Source of the DNA: Baffinella frigidus
Lineage: Eukaryota; Cryptophyceae; Cryptomonadales; Baffinellaceae
Direction of reading: 5' to 3'
DNA length: 26,612 bases
NCBI GenBank assembly: GCA_026770585.1
Contig: MU646318.1
Coordinates: 945,400-972,011 of the forward strand
Positions 7,314 through 16,279 of the stretch are shown here, one piece after another (position 1 is the stretch's first letter; the number at the start of each line of letters is the position of its first letter). The position numbers were made by a program, and so were the translations under genes. The notes beneath the pieces were generated by a model. It was given only the letters and a program-made list of their open reading frames with translations. It was not told where the DNA came from and did not search any database.

Positions 7314-8515
7314 TTACGGGATGAGCTTGTCGCCTTCTGTCTTGGCCTCCTCCTCCTTGTCGGCGTCGTCGAGGATTTCCTGTTTTCAGGTTTTAGGGTT
7401 TAGGGTTTGGGCTCAGGTTTTAGGGTTCAGGGGTTCCGGGCTCAAGGTTGAGGATTTCGTGCTTTACGGTTCACTCCTCCTCCGTGTCGGCGTCGTCGAG
7501 GATTTCCTGTTTGAGACGTGGGGGTTCAGGGTTCAGGGATTTCCTGCTTTGGGGATTTCCGAGGATGTTCGGTTGAGGGTTCTGGGTTTATGGTTCAATT
7601 TTCAGGGGTTAGGGTTCAGGGTTCAGGGTTCAGGGTTCAGGGTTCAGGGTTTAGGGTTTAGGTCTCCTCCTCCTAGGGGTTTGGGCGCAGGGTTCAGGGC
7701 GCAGGGCGCAGGGCGCGGGGCGCAGGGCGCAGGGCGCAGGGGCTCAGGGTGGAGGGTGGAGGGTGGAGGGTGGAGGGTGGAGGGTGGAGGGTGGAGGGTG
7801 GAGGGTGGGGGGCGGGGGGGTTCCTGTGCGACGTGCGATGCATACCAGACGACGAGAACCATGGCGACGATTCCCATCACGGTTCCGATGATGTGATATT
7901 GGTTCAGCCCCTGCACAGAGAGAGAATCACCTTTGTGGTATAGAGGTGTTGGTGGGTCTGGCCATGGAACCGTACAGCTCACTTTTGTGCAGGCGGGGTT
8001 GCGCGTAAAGTCAATAATCAACTTAAAGACTTCTCCACTCTCGATCCTCCATGGCGCCCGAAGTTCACTCGGACGACCTCTGTTTCCGAACCATAGCGAC
8101 GATTCCCATCACGGTTCCGATGATGTGGTATTGGTTCAGCCCCTGCACAGAGAGAGAATCAACTTTACATGCCAACGTTAGATGCCGATAGTTCCAGCCA
8201 AAATTCCCCGTCCGGTGAAAATCACGAGGTTTAGGGTTTCGCGTCTAAGCAGATTCAGGATCGTGTTTGGCACCGTGCGTGGAGCCCTTACCCCGTTCTT
8301 GGAGCCCTTTGTCAACTACCCCGTTCTTGGAGCCGTTTGTCAACTTTTGGCCGAGATGGCCCCAGGCTCTTCAAAAAACCCTCAAGAAATTGACTTTTGA
8401 AATACCCCCCCTCGAGCCTTGCGTGGGTCAACCGGGGGAGGCGCACCCCCGGTTCTGACGTTTCGAGGGGTGAGAGGGCGAGAGGGCGAGAGGGCGAGAG
8501 GGCGAGAGAGAGAGA

Positions 8516-8564
<49 letters not shown>

Positions 8565-11500
8565 GCGTACCCCCGGTTCTGACGCGTCCGACAGCGCGAC
8601 GCCGATCAGCAGATTCAGGATCGTGTTAGGCACCATGCCCTGCACCAGAGCAACGTGCATTTATCACATCAATTATGCCGGATTGAACCCACCATGGCCA
8701 CCGTGCCCTCCCCGCGCGCGCGCGCGGGGAAGGGGGGGGGGCGTCGTTCGGCAGAAAAACGCGAACTGAATTCTCGCGGTAACGTGGCGAATTCCAGTAC
8801 AGCCCCTCTACAAGAGGTGGTGGGTGCCCATGCCCAGCGCGAGAAACGTGCGTTTATTGTACGGGTCGAAACCAACATGGCCACCATGTATTCCTGCGCG
8901 GGGGGGGGAGCAGGGGGGGACATTCCAGCCGAAAAACGTGGAGAGAAAGGGTGCGTGTATTACCGATGCGGAATCAATGACGGTGGTCAAAAAAGGGCGT
9001 CAGGTCTGGCCGCTTAAGTACGGCACCGGCGCTGGCCGGCAAACGAGGGGTGTCGGGAGCTGCTTGCAGCCACACAGGGCGCTACGTGGGGGTATTCCAG
9101 GGTCGCCCTTTGAGCCATTGGGGCGCCCTTGGAGCCGTTTTCTGCTCAAAATTGACTTTTGAATACCCGTTTTCCCTAAAAAAAAATGACTTTGAAATAC
9201 CCCCCCTCCAGCCCTGCGTGGTGCAGGATCGCGGAAGGGGGGCAAGCGCGCTTCCGACGGAAGATAACCCCTAAGCGATAAGACCTAGGACCCTACGGTA
9301 GGCAACCCGTAGGGGCATAGGGGGGTTCCTACGGATAAGGTAACGGAAACTCGGCCCATTTTGGGCCGAAACCCCAGACGTCCCCCCCCTTCGCCCCCGT
9401 GCCACTTGAAACATTCACAGGGTTTAGAGTTTAGGGTGTGTGGTTGATGGTTGATGGTGTAGGGTGTAGGGTGTAGGGTGTAGGGTGTAGGGTGTGGGGT
9501 GTAAAGTTTATAGTTAAGGGTTTAGGGTTTAGGGTGTAAGGTTCATGGTTTAGGGTTTAGGATTTAGGGTGTAGGGTTTCGCACCATCATAAAGAAGAGG
9601 ACGAACTGCTCGGGCATAAAACAGAGGGGGGTGGGGGAACTGCCAACAAAATGCCACAAAAAATGCCACTCGAAAAACGAAAATCGGGGAGATGCGAGAC
9701 GGACCATCATGAAGAAGAGGACGAATTGTTCGAAGGGAACGTCGGAGAGGGAGAAAAGGTAAGGGTGCGAGCCGTAGGGCACGGGCATGAAGCAGAGGAG
9801 TACGTTGATTTTCGCCGCCTGGAAGCGCACCACGTTTCAGCCACACAGCGGACTACGAAGCGATGTTCGGGCAGGAAACGCCCGATTTTCCGTTACGTTA
9901 TCCGTAGGAACCCCCCTATGTCCCTACGGGCTGCCTACCGTAGGGGCATGAAGCACAGGAGTACGTTGATTTTCGCAGCCTGGAAGCGTTCAGGGTTTAG
10001 GGTTTAGGTTTTACGGTTTAGTGTCTGGGGTCCATGAGTAGGGTTGCTTGGGGAACCACCATTGGGGCATTACGGGTCCGAATCTCGACGTGCTCGCCCG
10101 GGAGAGGAAAGTGCGTTTATTACGGATCGAAACCAACATGGCCGTTTCAGCCCACTCCACACAGAGGGCTTCGGAGGAAATTTCGACCGAACCCCGGTCG
10201 AAATTTTGGTGAACAAGATGTATGTGTACCAGGAAATTCTTAATCGGTTCCACGAAAATATATAGAGAGACCGATCTGCGCGGCCCACTCAGGTTCGCTC
10301 CACTTGGTGTATTTTGTAAAGCACATGTACGCCGTGCATGCTGCGCTTAATTTCATCTCGGAAGATGCCATAATATGTCCTGATTTTAAGCTATTTTAAG
10401 CCTTGGATTGATGCCTAAAATAGCTTACTCCCCCTTATCTTAAGCTTTGTAAGCCTTGAGAACCCAGACAGATCCTGTCTTGTTCCGAAATTAAATTTGT
10501 AAAGCGCATGTACGCCGTGCAGGCTACGTGGACGCCAAATGAGCGCACCGTGCAAAAAAACCCACGTAGGTGTCTTCCGAGGTGACTTCCGAGACAAACA
10601 CGCGATAGGTGTCTTCCGAGACGAACACGCTATAGGTGTCTTCCCAGGCGAACACGCGACAGCGCGAGAGAGTTCGTCTCAACGCGCATGGACTGTTGGA
10701 TCCATCATACCCAGGCTTGAGCGAAGTAACGAAGATGTGAATAGGGAGGGTGCTCCAGCGTTCTTGCGTGGCACCGCTGGAGGGGCGCACCTCCCGCCAG
10801 TAAATGCGCCCCCGCCAGTACGTGTTGATGAACTTGATCAACCCCTTCCAAACAGACGAGCGCGTATGTGCAGGACAGACCACGAAGGCGCGTTCCGAGA
10901 CGACCACGCGATAGGGCGGGCGTTCCCCGTACGGCTCACAGACTGTTGGATCCATCATCCCCAGGCTTGAGCGTAGTCACGGAGAAGCAGACAGGGTGAG
11001 AGGGGGTGCACCTCCCGCCACTCCGAAAAGTACAGTCCACCTACCCTAACACAGGCTACCGTAACACATACTTACCCTCCACACATACTCCTTCGGCCGG
11101 CCCCCGATTCCCCCCTGCAAGGAAGTATGCCGGAAGGGTGGACACCATAACGCATACCTACCCTCCACACATACTCAATCAGTCCGGCCCCGACGGGTAT
11201 GTGTTGGGGTAGGTCCACTGTACTACACATCGCCCCACTTGTAAAGGAAACCCGGTTTTGAAATAGTCGCATGTAAAGCTTCGAGTGGGCGGGGGCGCAC
11301 CTCACGCCAGTCCTTGTTTATGAACTTGAGCAACCCCTTCCAAACCTGGGGTTGGGGTTTGGGGTGTGGGGTGTGGGGGGTAGGGTTTGGGGTTGAGGGT
11401 TTGGGGTGTAGGGTTTAGGGTTTGGGGCTTGGGGTTTAGGGTTTAGGGTTTAGGGGTCAGGGTTTAGGGTTTAGGGTTTAAGGTTTAGGGTTTGGGTTTT

Positions 11501-13815
11501 AGGGTTTGGGGTTTAGGGTTTGGGTTTTAGGGTTCTGGGTTCAGTGTTCAGTGTTCAGGGTTCAGGGTTCAGGGTGCAGGGTTCAGGGTTTAGGGGTTCG
11601 GGTTTCCGGTTTACCGAAGAGCCCTCGGAGCGCGAAATGATCTCGTGCACCTTCTCCTTGAGGATTGTTCGCCCGACCCCGTATAGGACGGCCGACGACA
11701 CGAACACGCCCACCATCTGCAGCAGACACAACAAAAATTGGCAAAAGTTGAGGGTTCTGGTACAAACTTGTTCACTTTCACCATTGTTGGATTGTTCGCC
11801 CGACCCCGTATAGGATGGCCGACGACACGAAGACGCCCACCATCTGCAGAAGAACGAAAATTGGCAAAAGTTGACGGCTCTGGTACAAAATTGTTGACTT
11901 TTCCCACGAAGACGCCCACCATCTGCCGCAGAAATAGTGAATATTGGCAAAAGTTGACGGCTCTGGTACGAAATTGATGACTTTTGCCATTATTGCATTA
12001 TTTTTCGGTCCCGTATAGGATGGCCGACGACACGAACACTCCCACCATCTGCCGCAGACACGGATATTGGCAAAAGTTGACGGTTCTGTCAACTTATGAA
12101 ATTGTCGACTTTTGCCACTATTGCATTATTTTTGAACCGTCCGCCTGATCTCGTGTGAGACGGCCGACGATACGGAGACGGCGACCATCTATTTAGGGTT
12201 TAGGGTTTAGGGTCTAGGGTTTAGGGTTTAGGGTTTAGGGTTTGGGGGTTTAGGGATAAGGGTTTAGGGTTCAGGGCTTAGAGTTTAGGGTTTAGGGTCT
12301 AGGGTCTAGGGTCTAGGGTTTTATCCGCGAACAAGTATTTTTCTTTCAGAAATGAGTTTTACTAAGTTCAAAACTCATTTCTGAAAGAAAAATACTTGTT
12401 CCCGGATCAGGTTCAGGGTTTAGGGTGCAGACTTGGATGAGGAATCCCCAAAAGAATCCCATGGCGATACAGAAGGGCGGAGCTAGGATACGTTTTTCAA
12501 CTGTATACGTATATGTTTTTCAACTGTATACGTATATGTTTTTCAACTGTATACGTATTTTTTTTCAACTGTATACGTACATGTTTTTCAACTGTATACG
12601 TATATGTCTTTCAACCGTATACGTATACGTTTCTCAACTGTATACGTATATGTTTTTCAACTGTATACGCATACGTTTTTCAACTGTATACGTGTATGAC
12701 CAGCAGGCGCGTCAGAGTCTAGCTCTGCCTCGCTCGGGTCGACTAACTATTCCCAAGTTGACAACCTCGTTCCACGGTACAAATCCGTCAACTTTGGAGC
12801 GGGAAACAGCCCGGGGGACGCAGATTGGTGAGCCCAAATCGACGGAGACAGAGCTAGAGCTATTCCGGTAGGACTTGTCGCGTTTTCGAATTTGGGATTT
12901 GAGAATTTCAGACTTCATTTGTACCATGCGATTTGAAACGGTGTGTTTTAAAACTTTTCACGACCTTTAAAACCTTTTTGAAGTCTGAAATCTTGAAATC
13001 TCGAAGTCGAAAACGCGACAAGTCCTACCGGAATGGCTCTAAAAAATATTATTTGTTTACCAAAGCAATTACAATGATAATGCTAGAAACTGTAGGAGGT
13101 GCTGATCAACAATCCAGTCTTTGGATTTCAGGCGGGCTCTTGAGCTATTCCCTCCAGCCCAAATCGCCTGAGACACAGCTGTCGCCCCCAGGGAGAGGGA
13201 TAGAGAGGAGGGGTGGGAGGGGAGAGCGAGGGTAGCGAGAGAGGGAGAGGGAGAGGGAGGGAGAGACGGCGGTAGGAGGAGGGGGGGGGGTCCCCACGAG
13301 AAGCCGTAGATGAACCCCATGGCGATTCAAACCAGGTACAGGCGCTTCGAAGTGGACCAAATCAAGAATCCAGCCTTTGGATTCCAGGCGGGCTATTGAG
13401 CCATTCCCTCCGAATTTGGAGGTCCGCAGGCGGGAAATGGCTCAATCCACGTCCTTGATTTGGTCCGCTTCGGAGGTCTAGTGGGGGGGGTAATGCGAAA
13501 AGCTCACGCCAGCGGACCCCTTAGCCTACGGTAGGAACCCCCCCTCCTCCTACGACGTTTAAAACAAAAAGGTCTTTAAAAGTCGTAGGAGGGGGGCTCC
13601 TACCGTAGGCAATCCGTAGGCTCTAGGTACCTCGCTGGCGTTAGCTTTTTGCATGAGGGGGGGTGCAGACTTGGATGAGGAACCCCCAGAAGAAACCGTA
13701 GATGAACCCCATGGCGATGCAGAAGGGCCCGTACCTGTTTCAGGGTTTCTGGTTTAGGGTTTGAGGTTGGGGTTCAGGGTTAAGGGTGTATGCTGTAGGG
13801 TCTGGTGTGTAGGGT

Positions 13816-13847
<32 letters not shown>

Positions 13848-14738
13848 GGTTTAGGGTTTGGGGTTTGGGGTTTGGGGTTTATGGTGTGGGGTCCAGGGTT
13901 TAGGGCTCAGGGTTTGGGGCTTAGGGTTTAGGGTTTAGGGTTTAGGGTTTAGGGTTTAGGGTTGAGGGTCTAGGGTCTAGGGTCCAGGGTGTGCGGGTAT
14001 CTGGGTACCTAAGGATGCAAGGTTATGAGGACTCCAAAGGTAGGGTGTAGGGTAAGGGCGCATTCCGTTAGGGTTTAGAGTTGAGGTTTTAGGGTGTAGG
14101 GTGTAGGGTGTAGGGTTTGAGGTTCAGGGTTTAGGGTTTAGGGTTTGGGTTTGGGTTTGGGTTTGGGTGTAGGGTTTAGGGTTGAGGGTCTAGGGATGGG
14201 CACGCACGGCATGAGGCACATGGCCGAGATAACAAAGACGATGCAGTAGAGGACCAGCGAGACGGGGAGGTCCGAGAGACACGCCACACGGCGTGTTGTT
14301 CCCGGACAAGACACGCCAAATGTCGTGTTTTTGAGAACACGATCCAGGGTTTCGGGTTTCGGGGTCAAGGGTGCGTACGGCATGAGGCACATGGCCGAGA
14401 TGACGAAGACGATGTAGTAGAGGACCAGCGAGATGGGGAGGTCCGAGAGACACGCCACACGGCGTGTTGTTCCCGGACAAGACACGCCAAACGTCGTGTT
14501 TTTCGAGGACAAGACACGCCAAACGTCGTGTTTTTGAGAACACGATCCAGGGTTTCGGGTTTCGGGGTCAAGGGTGCGTACGGGATGAGGCACATGGCCG
14601 AGATGACGAAGACGATGTAGTAGAGGACCAGCGAGACGGGGAGGTCCGAGATGAACCACGCTTTCGCGTCGATCATCTGGGATTAGGGATAAGGGCTTAG
14701 GGATTAGGGTTTGGAGTCTGGGGTTTGGGGATTAGGAT

Positions 14739-14770
<32 letters not shown>

Positions 14771-16279
14771 GGATCAGGGTTTAGGGTTTAGGGTTGAGGA
14801 GATAGGATAGGGTTGAGGGTCGATCGTCTGCAGACAAAGGCGGGGATCCGTTAGTTGCACAGAGTCCGTCTATCCACACGAGAATGCTAGAGGGGCCTAT
14901 TTAAAACCGTTTGTTTTTACAAGTGGGTATTTGTGTAGTAAGTTTCATTGAAAATTGATCACGCTAGTAAAAAATATACCAGGCGCGAGGTTGGAATGCC
15001 CTATCCTGGTACAAATGTTTACAACCCCACATGTAAAAAGGATCCCTCAGCATTCTCAAGTGGGTAGGACTGCCGGTAAGGATGGGCTGACCTAATTCCG
15101 GCGTCAACCTAATTCCGGCATTCCGTAGGGATCTACATTATGCAATACGGTAGGGTGCTACGGAATTCCAAAATTAAATAAACATCGGAATTAGGGTGTC
15201 CACCCTTCTAGAAGTCTGTGTGTGTCTGATAGAAAATAGCTGGTCTTTGATAGCAGGGTAGCACGTCAGCAACCCACGCAGGGCCCTTCGGGGGGGTATT
15301 CCAGGGTCGCCCTTTGAGCCATTGGGTCGCCCTTGGAGCCGTTTTATTCCCAAAATTGACTTTTGAATACCATTTCCTTTAAAAAAATGACTTGGGAATA
15401 CCCCCCCCTCCAGGCCTGCGTGGGCACGTCAGCAACGTCGGGTGCGCCGCATGCTCCGGAGACGTCTAAATGTATTTTATGGCGCGCCCGACTTTACTCG
15501 GACAGATCTATGAGTCTGTCTGTGGGACTGCCGGTAAGGGTGTACGCCCTAATTCCGGCGTCAACCTGATTCCGGTATTCCGTAGGGTGCTAAGGTAGGC
15601 AGGCAGGCAATGCAGTAGGGTGCCCCGGAACGCCGGAAATAGGTTGACACCGGAATTAGGTCGCCCACCCGTATGTCTGATAGGAAAGTAGCTGGTCTTT
15701 GATAGCAGAGTAGGTGATCAGCCATCCATGTCACGTCAGCACCGTCAGGGGGTCCGCGTGCACGCGTGGATCAAACGCGTGGTCGCCTACACCGCAGGAC
15801 TGCACGGCAGCTGCGACGTGAGGACACCATAGCCGCTCCAGGCGTCAAGCTGCCGCTCCTGCTCCCGAGTCACCCCTGCCTCCTTCTGATTCCCCCGCGG
15901 CCTGCCCCTGCCCTACTAGCTAGAGGGCATCGTGGGGAAGGCGGTGCCAGAAGGCCGTGAGAGGAGTCGCGGTGGGGGACGGGGAAAGCGGGTCGCACCA
16001 AGTTGAAGATCTGGTTGCCGAAGAACCATCCCTGCACAGACAGCACGCACACGCCGGGCATTAGATGTAGAGGGCAAGCAAGCCACGGGGGGGTATGAGC
16101 TTTTCAGAGGGACCCTGAGCTGTCGCAGCTGGACGGGACGTGCTCACCACGACAAGGACAATCACCACGACGCCGATCGAGATCCACATGTCGGGGTTCG
16201 TCACGGAAAACCACTCGACGATTTGTTGCCGTGTCTTCGACTCGGGCTTCGCGGGTGGTTCATCGTCCTTGGTCGCCAT
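7314..16279 (-). CDS. VTT-domain (TVP38/TMEM64-type) membrane protein, ten exons
   Basis: Model exons on the minus strand: 16279-16148, 16031-15999, 14676-14582, 13734-13671, 11716-11615, 11345-11301, 9818-9705, 8639-8571, 7910-7833, 7379-7314. They join in frame to 265 residues. VTT proteins are multi-pass membrane proteins of the ER/Golgi or plastid; some animal relatives scramble lipids. Evidence: exon 1 has a hydrophilic start (MATKDDEPPAKPESKT) and a hydrophobic helix; exons 3-5 give membrane segments with MCLIPYGPFCIAMGFIYGFF and MVGVFVSSAVLYGVGR; exon 7 has LLCFMPVPYGSHPYLFSLSD, the family's R/F-x-P-x-P-x-G re-entrant motif; exon 8 has GMVPNTILNLLIGVAL, the family's G-M-x-P signature; exon 9 is a final helix; exon 10 is an acidic tail ending DKLIP. 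Nine introns, eight in phase 0. Introns are filled with telomere-like heptamers, MITEs and extra partial copies of exons 3-10. Exons 2 and 6 and the exact donors are the least certain. Confidence 0.75.
7385..7680 (+). repeat. Telomere-like heptamers in VTT intron 9
   Basis: Runs of GGGTTTA, GGGTTCA and GGGGTTA variants fill most of the intron. On the coding (minus) strand they read CCCTAAACCC and lead directly into the exon 10 acceptor (CCTGAAAACAG). Confidence 0.85.
7471..7506 (-). pseudogene. Second copy of VTT exon 10
   Basis: It encodes EILDDADTEEE followed by TGA and has its own CAG acceptor (AAACAG). It matches the first eleven codons of the model exon 10 (7379-7314) with one change. 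It could serve as an alternative, shorter last exon. Confidence 0.75.
7686..7820 (+). repeat. GCGCAGG and TGGAGGG minisatellites
   Basis: A GGGCGCA-type heptamer array (about 7686-7745) is followed by about nine copies of GGGTGGA (about 7746-7806) and a G-run. Both units are seven bases long, like the telomere-like units nearby. Confidence 0.85.
8085..8142 (-). pseudogene. Partial second copy of VTT exon 9
   Basis: It encodes GLNQYHIIGTVMGIVAMV with the same CTCTGTGCAG acceptor as the model exon at 7910, then diverges. It keeps the frame for 18 codons. Confidence 0.8.
8245..8290 (-). pseudogene. Fragment of VTT exon 8
   Basis: It encodes TVPNTILNLL and then diverges. The acceptor is altered. 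A second scrap of the exon 8 donor end (GTACCCCCGGTTCTGACG-like) lies at about 8441-8460. Confidence 0.65.
8462..8557 (+). repeat. GA microsatellite
   Basis: GAGGGCGA units pass into a pure (GA)n run and then a G-run that touches the donor of VTT exon 8. It reads as (CT)n on the coding strand of the VTT gene. Confidence 0.9.
8836..8960 (+). repeat. Dispersed repeat L, two tandem partial units
   Basis: GTGCGTTTATTGTACGGGTC, then GAAACCAACATGGCCACCAT, followed by a G-run and a second weaker unit (GGGTGCGTGTATTACCGATG). A further degenerate unit lies at about 8650-8705. Confidence 0.6.
9070..9221. mobile_element. Family O element, copy 1
   Basis: The termini are CCACACAGGGC and GCCCTGCGTGG, with inner inverted GGGGGTATTCCA / AAATACCCCCC. 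The body has a duplicated GCCCTTTGAGCC / GCCCTTGGAGCC motif and AAAATTGACTTTTGAATACC. It lies in VTT intron 7. Confidence 0.75.
9264..9353. mobile_element. Family C element, partial copy 1
   Basis: AACCCCTAAGCGATAAGACC through ACGGATAAGGTAACGGAAAC is the complement of about 18787-18876. The outer terminal repeats seen in the 18747 copy are missing. Confidence 0.7.
9419..9590 (+). repeat. Telomere-like heptamers in VTT intron 7
   Basis: It is dominated by a homogenised TGTAGGG array (about 9455-9495), with TTTAGGG and TTGATGG variants around it. Confidence 0.85.
9588..9640 (-). pseudogene. Internally deleted copy of VTT exon 7
   Basis: It encodes LCFMPEQFVLFFMM followed by a GTGCGA donor. 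Compared with the model exon it lacks the middle residues from VPYGS to VPF, with the frame kept. Confidence 0.75.
9841..9949. mobile_element. Family C element, truncated copy 2
   Basis: CCACACAGCGGACTACGAAG, an imperfect CGGGCAGGAAACGCCCG hairpin, then CCGTTACGTTATCCGTAGGA to CTACCGTAGGGG. The right terminal repeat is missing and the sequence runs directly into a partial copy of VTT exon 7. Confidence 0.7.
9949..10000 (-). pseudogene. 5' half copy of VTT exon 7
   Basis: It encodes AAKINVLLCFMP with an intact CGCTTCCAG acceptor preceded by CCCTAAACCCTGAA telomere-like sequence. It stops where the family C element begins. Confidence 0.75.
10095..10160 (+). repeat. Dispersed repeat L copy
   Basis: AGTGCGTTTATTACGGATCG, then AAACCAACATGGCC. 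Confidence 0.65.
10387..10427. other. 12-bp perfect hairpin in VTT intron 6
   Basis: TAAGCTATTTTA at 10387-10398 pairs with 10416-10427. A short sequence (GTAAAGCRCATGTACGCCGTG) is duplicated on either side at about 10316 and 10500. Confidence 0.6.
10565..10665 (+). repeat. Three tandem units of about 30 bp
   Basis: The unit TAGGTGTCTTCCGAGACGAA, then CACGCGA, is repeated about three times with small changes. A fourth degenerate unit sits at about 10889-10915. Confidence 0.75.
10685..11015 (+). repeat. Direct segmental duplication around an exon 6 copy
   Basis: GACTGTTGGATCCATCATAC, then CCAGGCTTGAGCG, at about 10689 recurs at about 10941. Between them lies a copy of VTT exon 6 at about 10772-10848. 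That copy encodes WKGLIKFINTYWRGRIYWRE, with an extra GRIYWR insertion and a matching GTGCGC donor but no clear CAG acceptor. Confidence 0.65.
11031..11222. mobile_element. Second pogo-like MITE type with TA duplication
   Basis: It starts TA-CAGTCCACCTACCCTAACA and ends GTTGGGGTAGGTCCACTG-TA. The terminal repeats match at about 18 of 21 positions. Internally a CATACYTACCCTCCACACAT unit is duplicated. CAGT ends with TA duplication fit pogo or Tc1/mariner relatives. Confidence 0.75.
11346..11605 (+). repeat. Telomere-like heptamers forming VTT intron 5
   Basis: Almost the whole intron between exons 5 and 6 is GGGTTTA, GGGTTTG and GGGTTCA variants. On the coding strand it ends CCCCAACCCCAG, which is the exon 6 acceptor itself. 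Confidence 0.9.
11717..12190 (-). repeat. Tandem array of VTT exon 5 copies with hairpin spacers
   Basis: After the model exon 5 (11716-11615), four more copies follow at about 11782-11847, 11905-11925, 12008-12053 and 12130-12178 (coding on the minus strand). The first reads MVGVFVSSAILYGVGRTI, the third is shorter, and the last is strongly decayed (MVAVSVSSAV). Most keep the CTGCRGCAG-type acceptor. Spacers carry TTGGCAAAAGTTGACGG, CTGGTACAAA and TGACTTTTGCCA, an inverted repeat that can fold as a hairpin. Confidence 0.8.
12191..12322 (+). repeat. Telomere-like heptamers in VTT intron 4
   Basis: TTTAGGG with TCTAGGG variants, the latter homogenised at about 12296-12318. Confidence 0.9.
12323..12407. 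mobile_element. Near-perfect 38-bp hairpin embedded in telomere-like repeat
   Basis: Arms 12323-12360 and 12370-12407 pair with one mismatch around a 9-nt loop; the inner 32 bp are perfect (GAACAAGTATTTTTCTTTCA and onward). It is AT-rich, unlike its surroundings, and probably a young foldback insertion. Confidence 0.8.
12431..12477 (-). pseudogene. Copy of VTT exon 4 with an in-frame 12-nt deletion
   Basis: It encodes PFCIAMGF-FWGFLIQ followed by the same GTCTGC donor. IYGF, four residues of the membrane helix, is missing. Confidence 0.75.
12487..12697 (+). repeat. Nine tandem copies of a 22-23-bp AT-rich unit
   Basis: The unit TTTTTCAACTGTATACGTAT, then ATG, occurs nine times with scattered changes. 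Each unit holds nested palindromes (GTATAC, TATACGTATA). Confidence 0.9.
12719..12857. mobile_element. Family G element, copy 2
   Basis: It begins CTAGCTCTGCCTCGCTCGGG and ends CGACGGAGACAGAGCTAG. It abuts the next inverted-repeat element, sharing CTAG. Confidence 0.8.
12856..13040. mobile_element. Family I foldback element
   Basis: AGAGCTATTCCGGTAGGACT, then TGTCGCGTTTTCGA, at the left matches the complement of the right end (TCGAAAACGCGACAAGTCCT, then ACCGGAATGGCTCT). The arms total about 60 bp with small interruptions (GAATTTCAGACTTCA / TGAAGTCTGAAATC). A truncated relative starts at about 24680. Confidence 0.8.
13185..13335 (-). pseudogene. GA-rich tract and partial copy of VTT exon 4
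   Basis: Bases 13185-13289 are a GGGAGA-type purine tract. It is followed at about 13290-13335 by a minus-strand fragment encoding IAMGFIYGFSWG, an echo of exon 4 that lacks splice sites. Confidence 0.65.
13348..13472. mobile_element. Family F inverted-repeat element
   Basis: CGAAGTGGACCAAATCAAG and CTTGATTTGGTCCGCTTCG form the ends. Inner palindromes (TTTGGATTCCA, and GGCGGG with its inverse) fold the rest. Part of the body recurs at about 13097-13165. Confidence 0.75.
13493..13654. mobile_element. Family D element, copy 1
   Basis: 162 bp, with ends ATGCGAAAAGCTCACGCCAGC and GCTGGCGTTAGCTTTTTGCAT. Inside are inverted CCTACGGTAGGA and CCTCCTACGAC blocks around a TTTAAAACAAAAAGG centre. The same element lies inverted at 17173-17334 with identical length. 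Confidence 0.85.
13737..14200 (+). repeat. Telomere-like heptamers in VTT intron 3
   Basis: It holds sub-arrays of TTGAGGG (about 13812-13846), TTTGGGG, TTTAGGG and TGTAGGG. On the coding strand it runs into the exon 4 acceptor (CCCTGAAACAG). Confidence 0.9.
14200..14581 (-). repeat. Two extra copies of VTT exon 3 with shared spacer
   Basis: Minus-strand copies at about 14208-14280 and 14378-14452 encode DLPVSLVLYCIVFVISAMCL and DLPISLVLYYIVFVISAMCL, each ending at the same kind of GT donor. Both lack the MIDAKAWFIS start of the model exon. They are preceded instead by an identical spacer holding short hairpins (ACACGCC-ACAC-GGCGTGT). The unit is about 170-205 bp. Confidence 0.8.
14681..14820 (+). 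repeat. Telomere-like heptamers in VTT intron 2
   Basis: GGGATTA and TTGAGGG variants. On the coding strand CCCTAATCCCAG is the acceptor of exon 3 and includes a CTAAT branch-point-like motif. Confidence 0.85.
15060..15745 (+). repeat. Tandem segmental duplication carrying inverted-repeat element N
   Basis: The two halves (about 15065-15265 and 15527-15745) share GACTGCCGGTAAGG, then CCTAATTCCGGCGTCAACCT, and AGCTGGTCTTTGATAGCAG. Each holds an element of about 130 bp bounded by AAGGRTGG...CCTAATTCCGG and its inverse. A family O element separates them. All lies in VTT intron 2. Confidence 0.75.
15274..15423. mobile_element. Family O element, copy 2, with 13-bp direct repeats
   Basis: The termini are CCACGCAGGGC and GGCCTGCGTGG. 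The flanks immediately outside are both GCACGTCAGCAAC, and the paralogous segment at about 15729-15745 has the site once, without the element. The body matches copies at 9070 and 17837. Confidence 0.85.

Noticed and set aside
10034-10265. Short frames in the repeat L neighbourhood
   Set aside because: The same segment is a dispersed repeat found in several introns and orientations.
13348-13472. Regulatory riboswitch or structured RNA
   Set aside because: The structure is explained by terminal inverted repeats of a small transposon also seen in part nearby.
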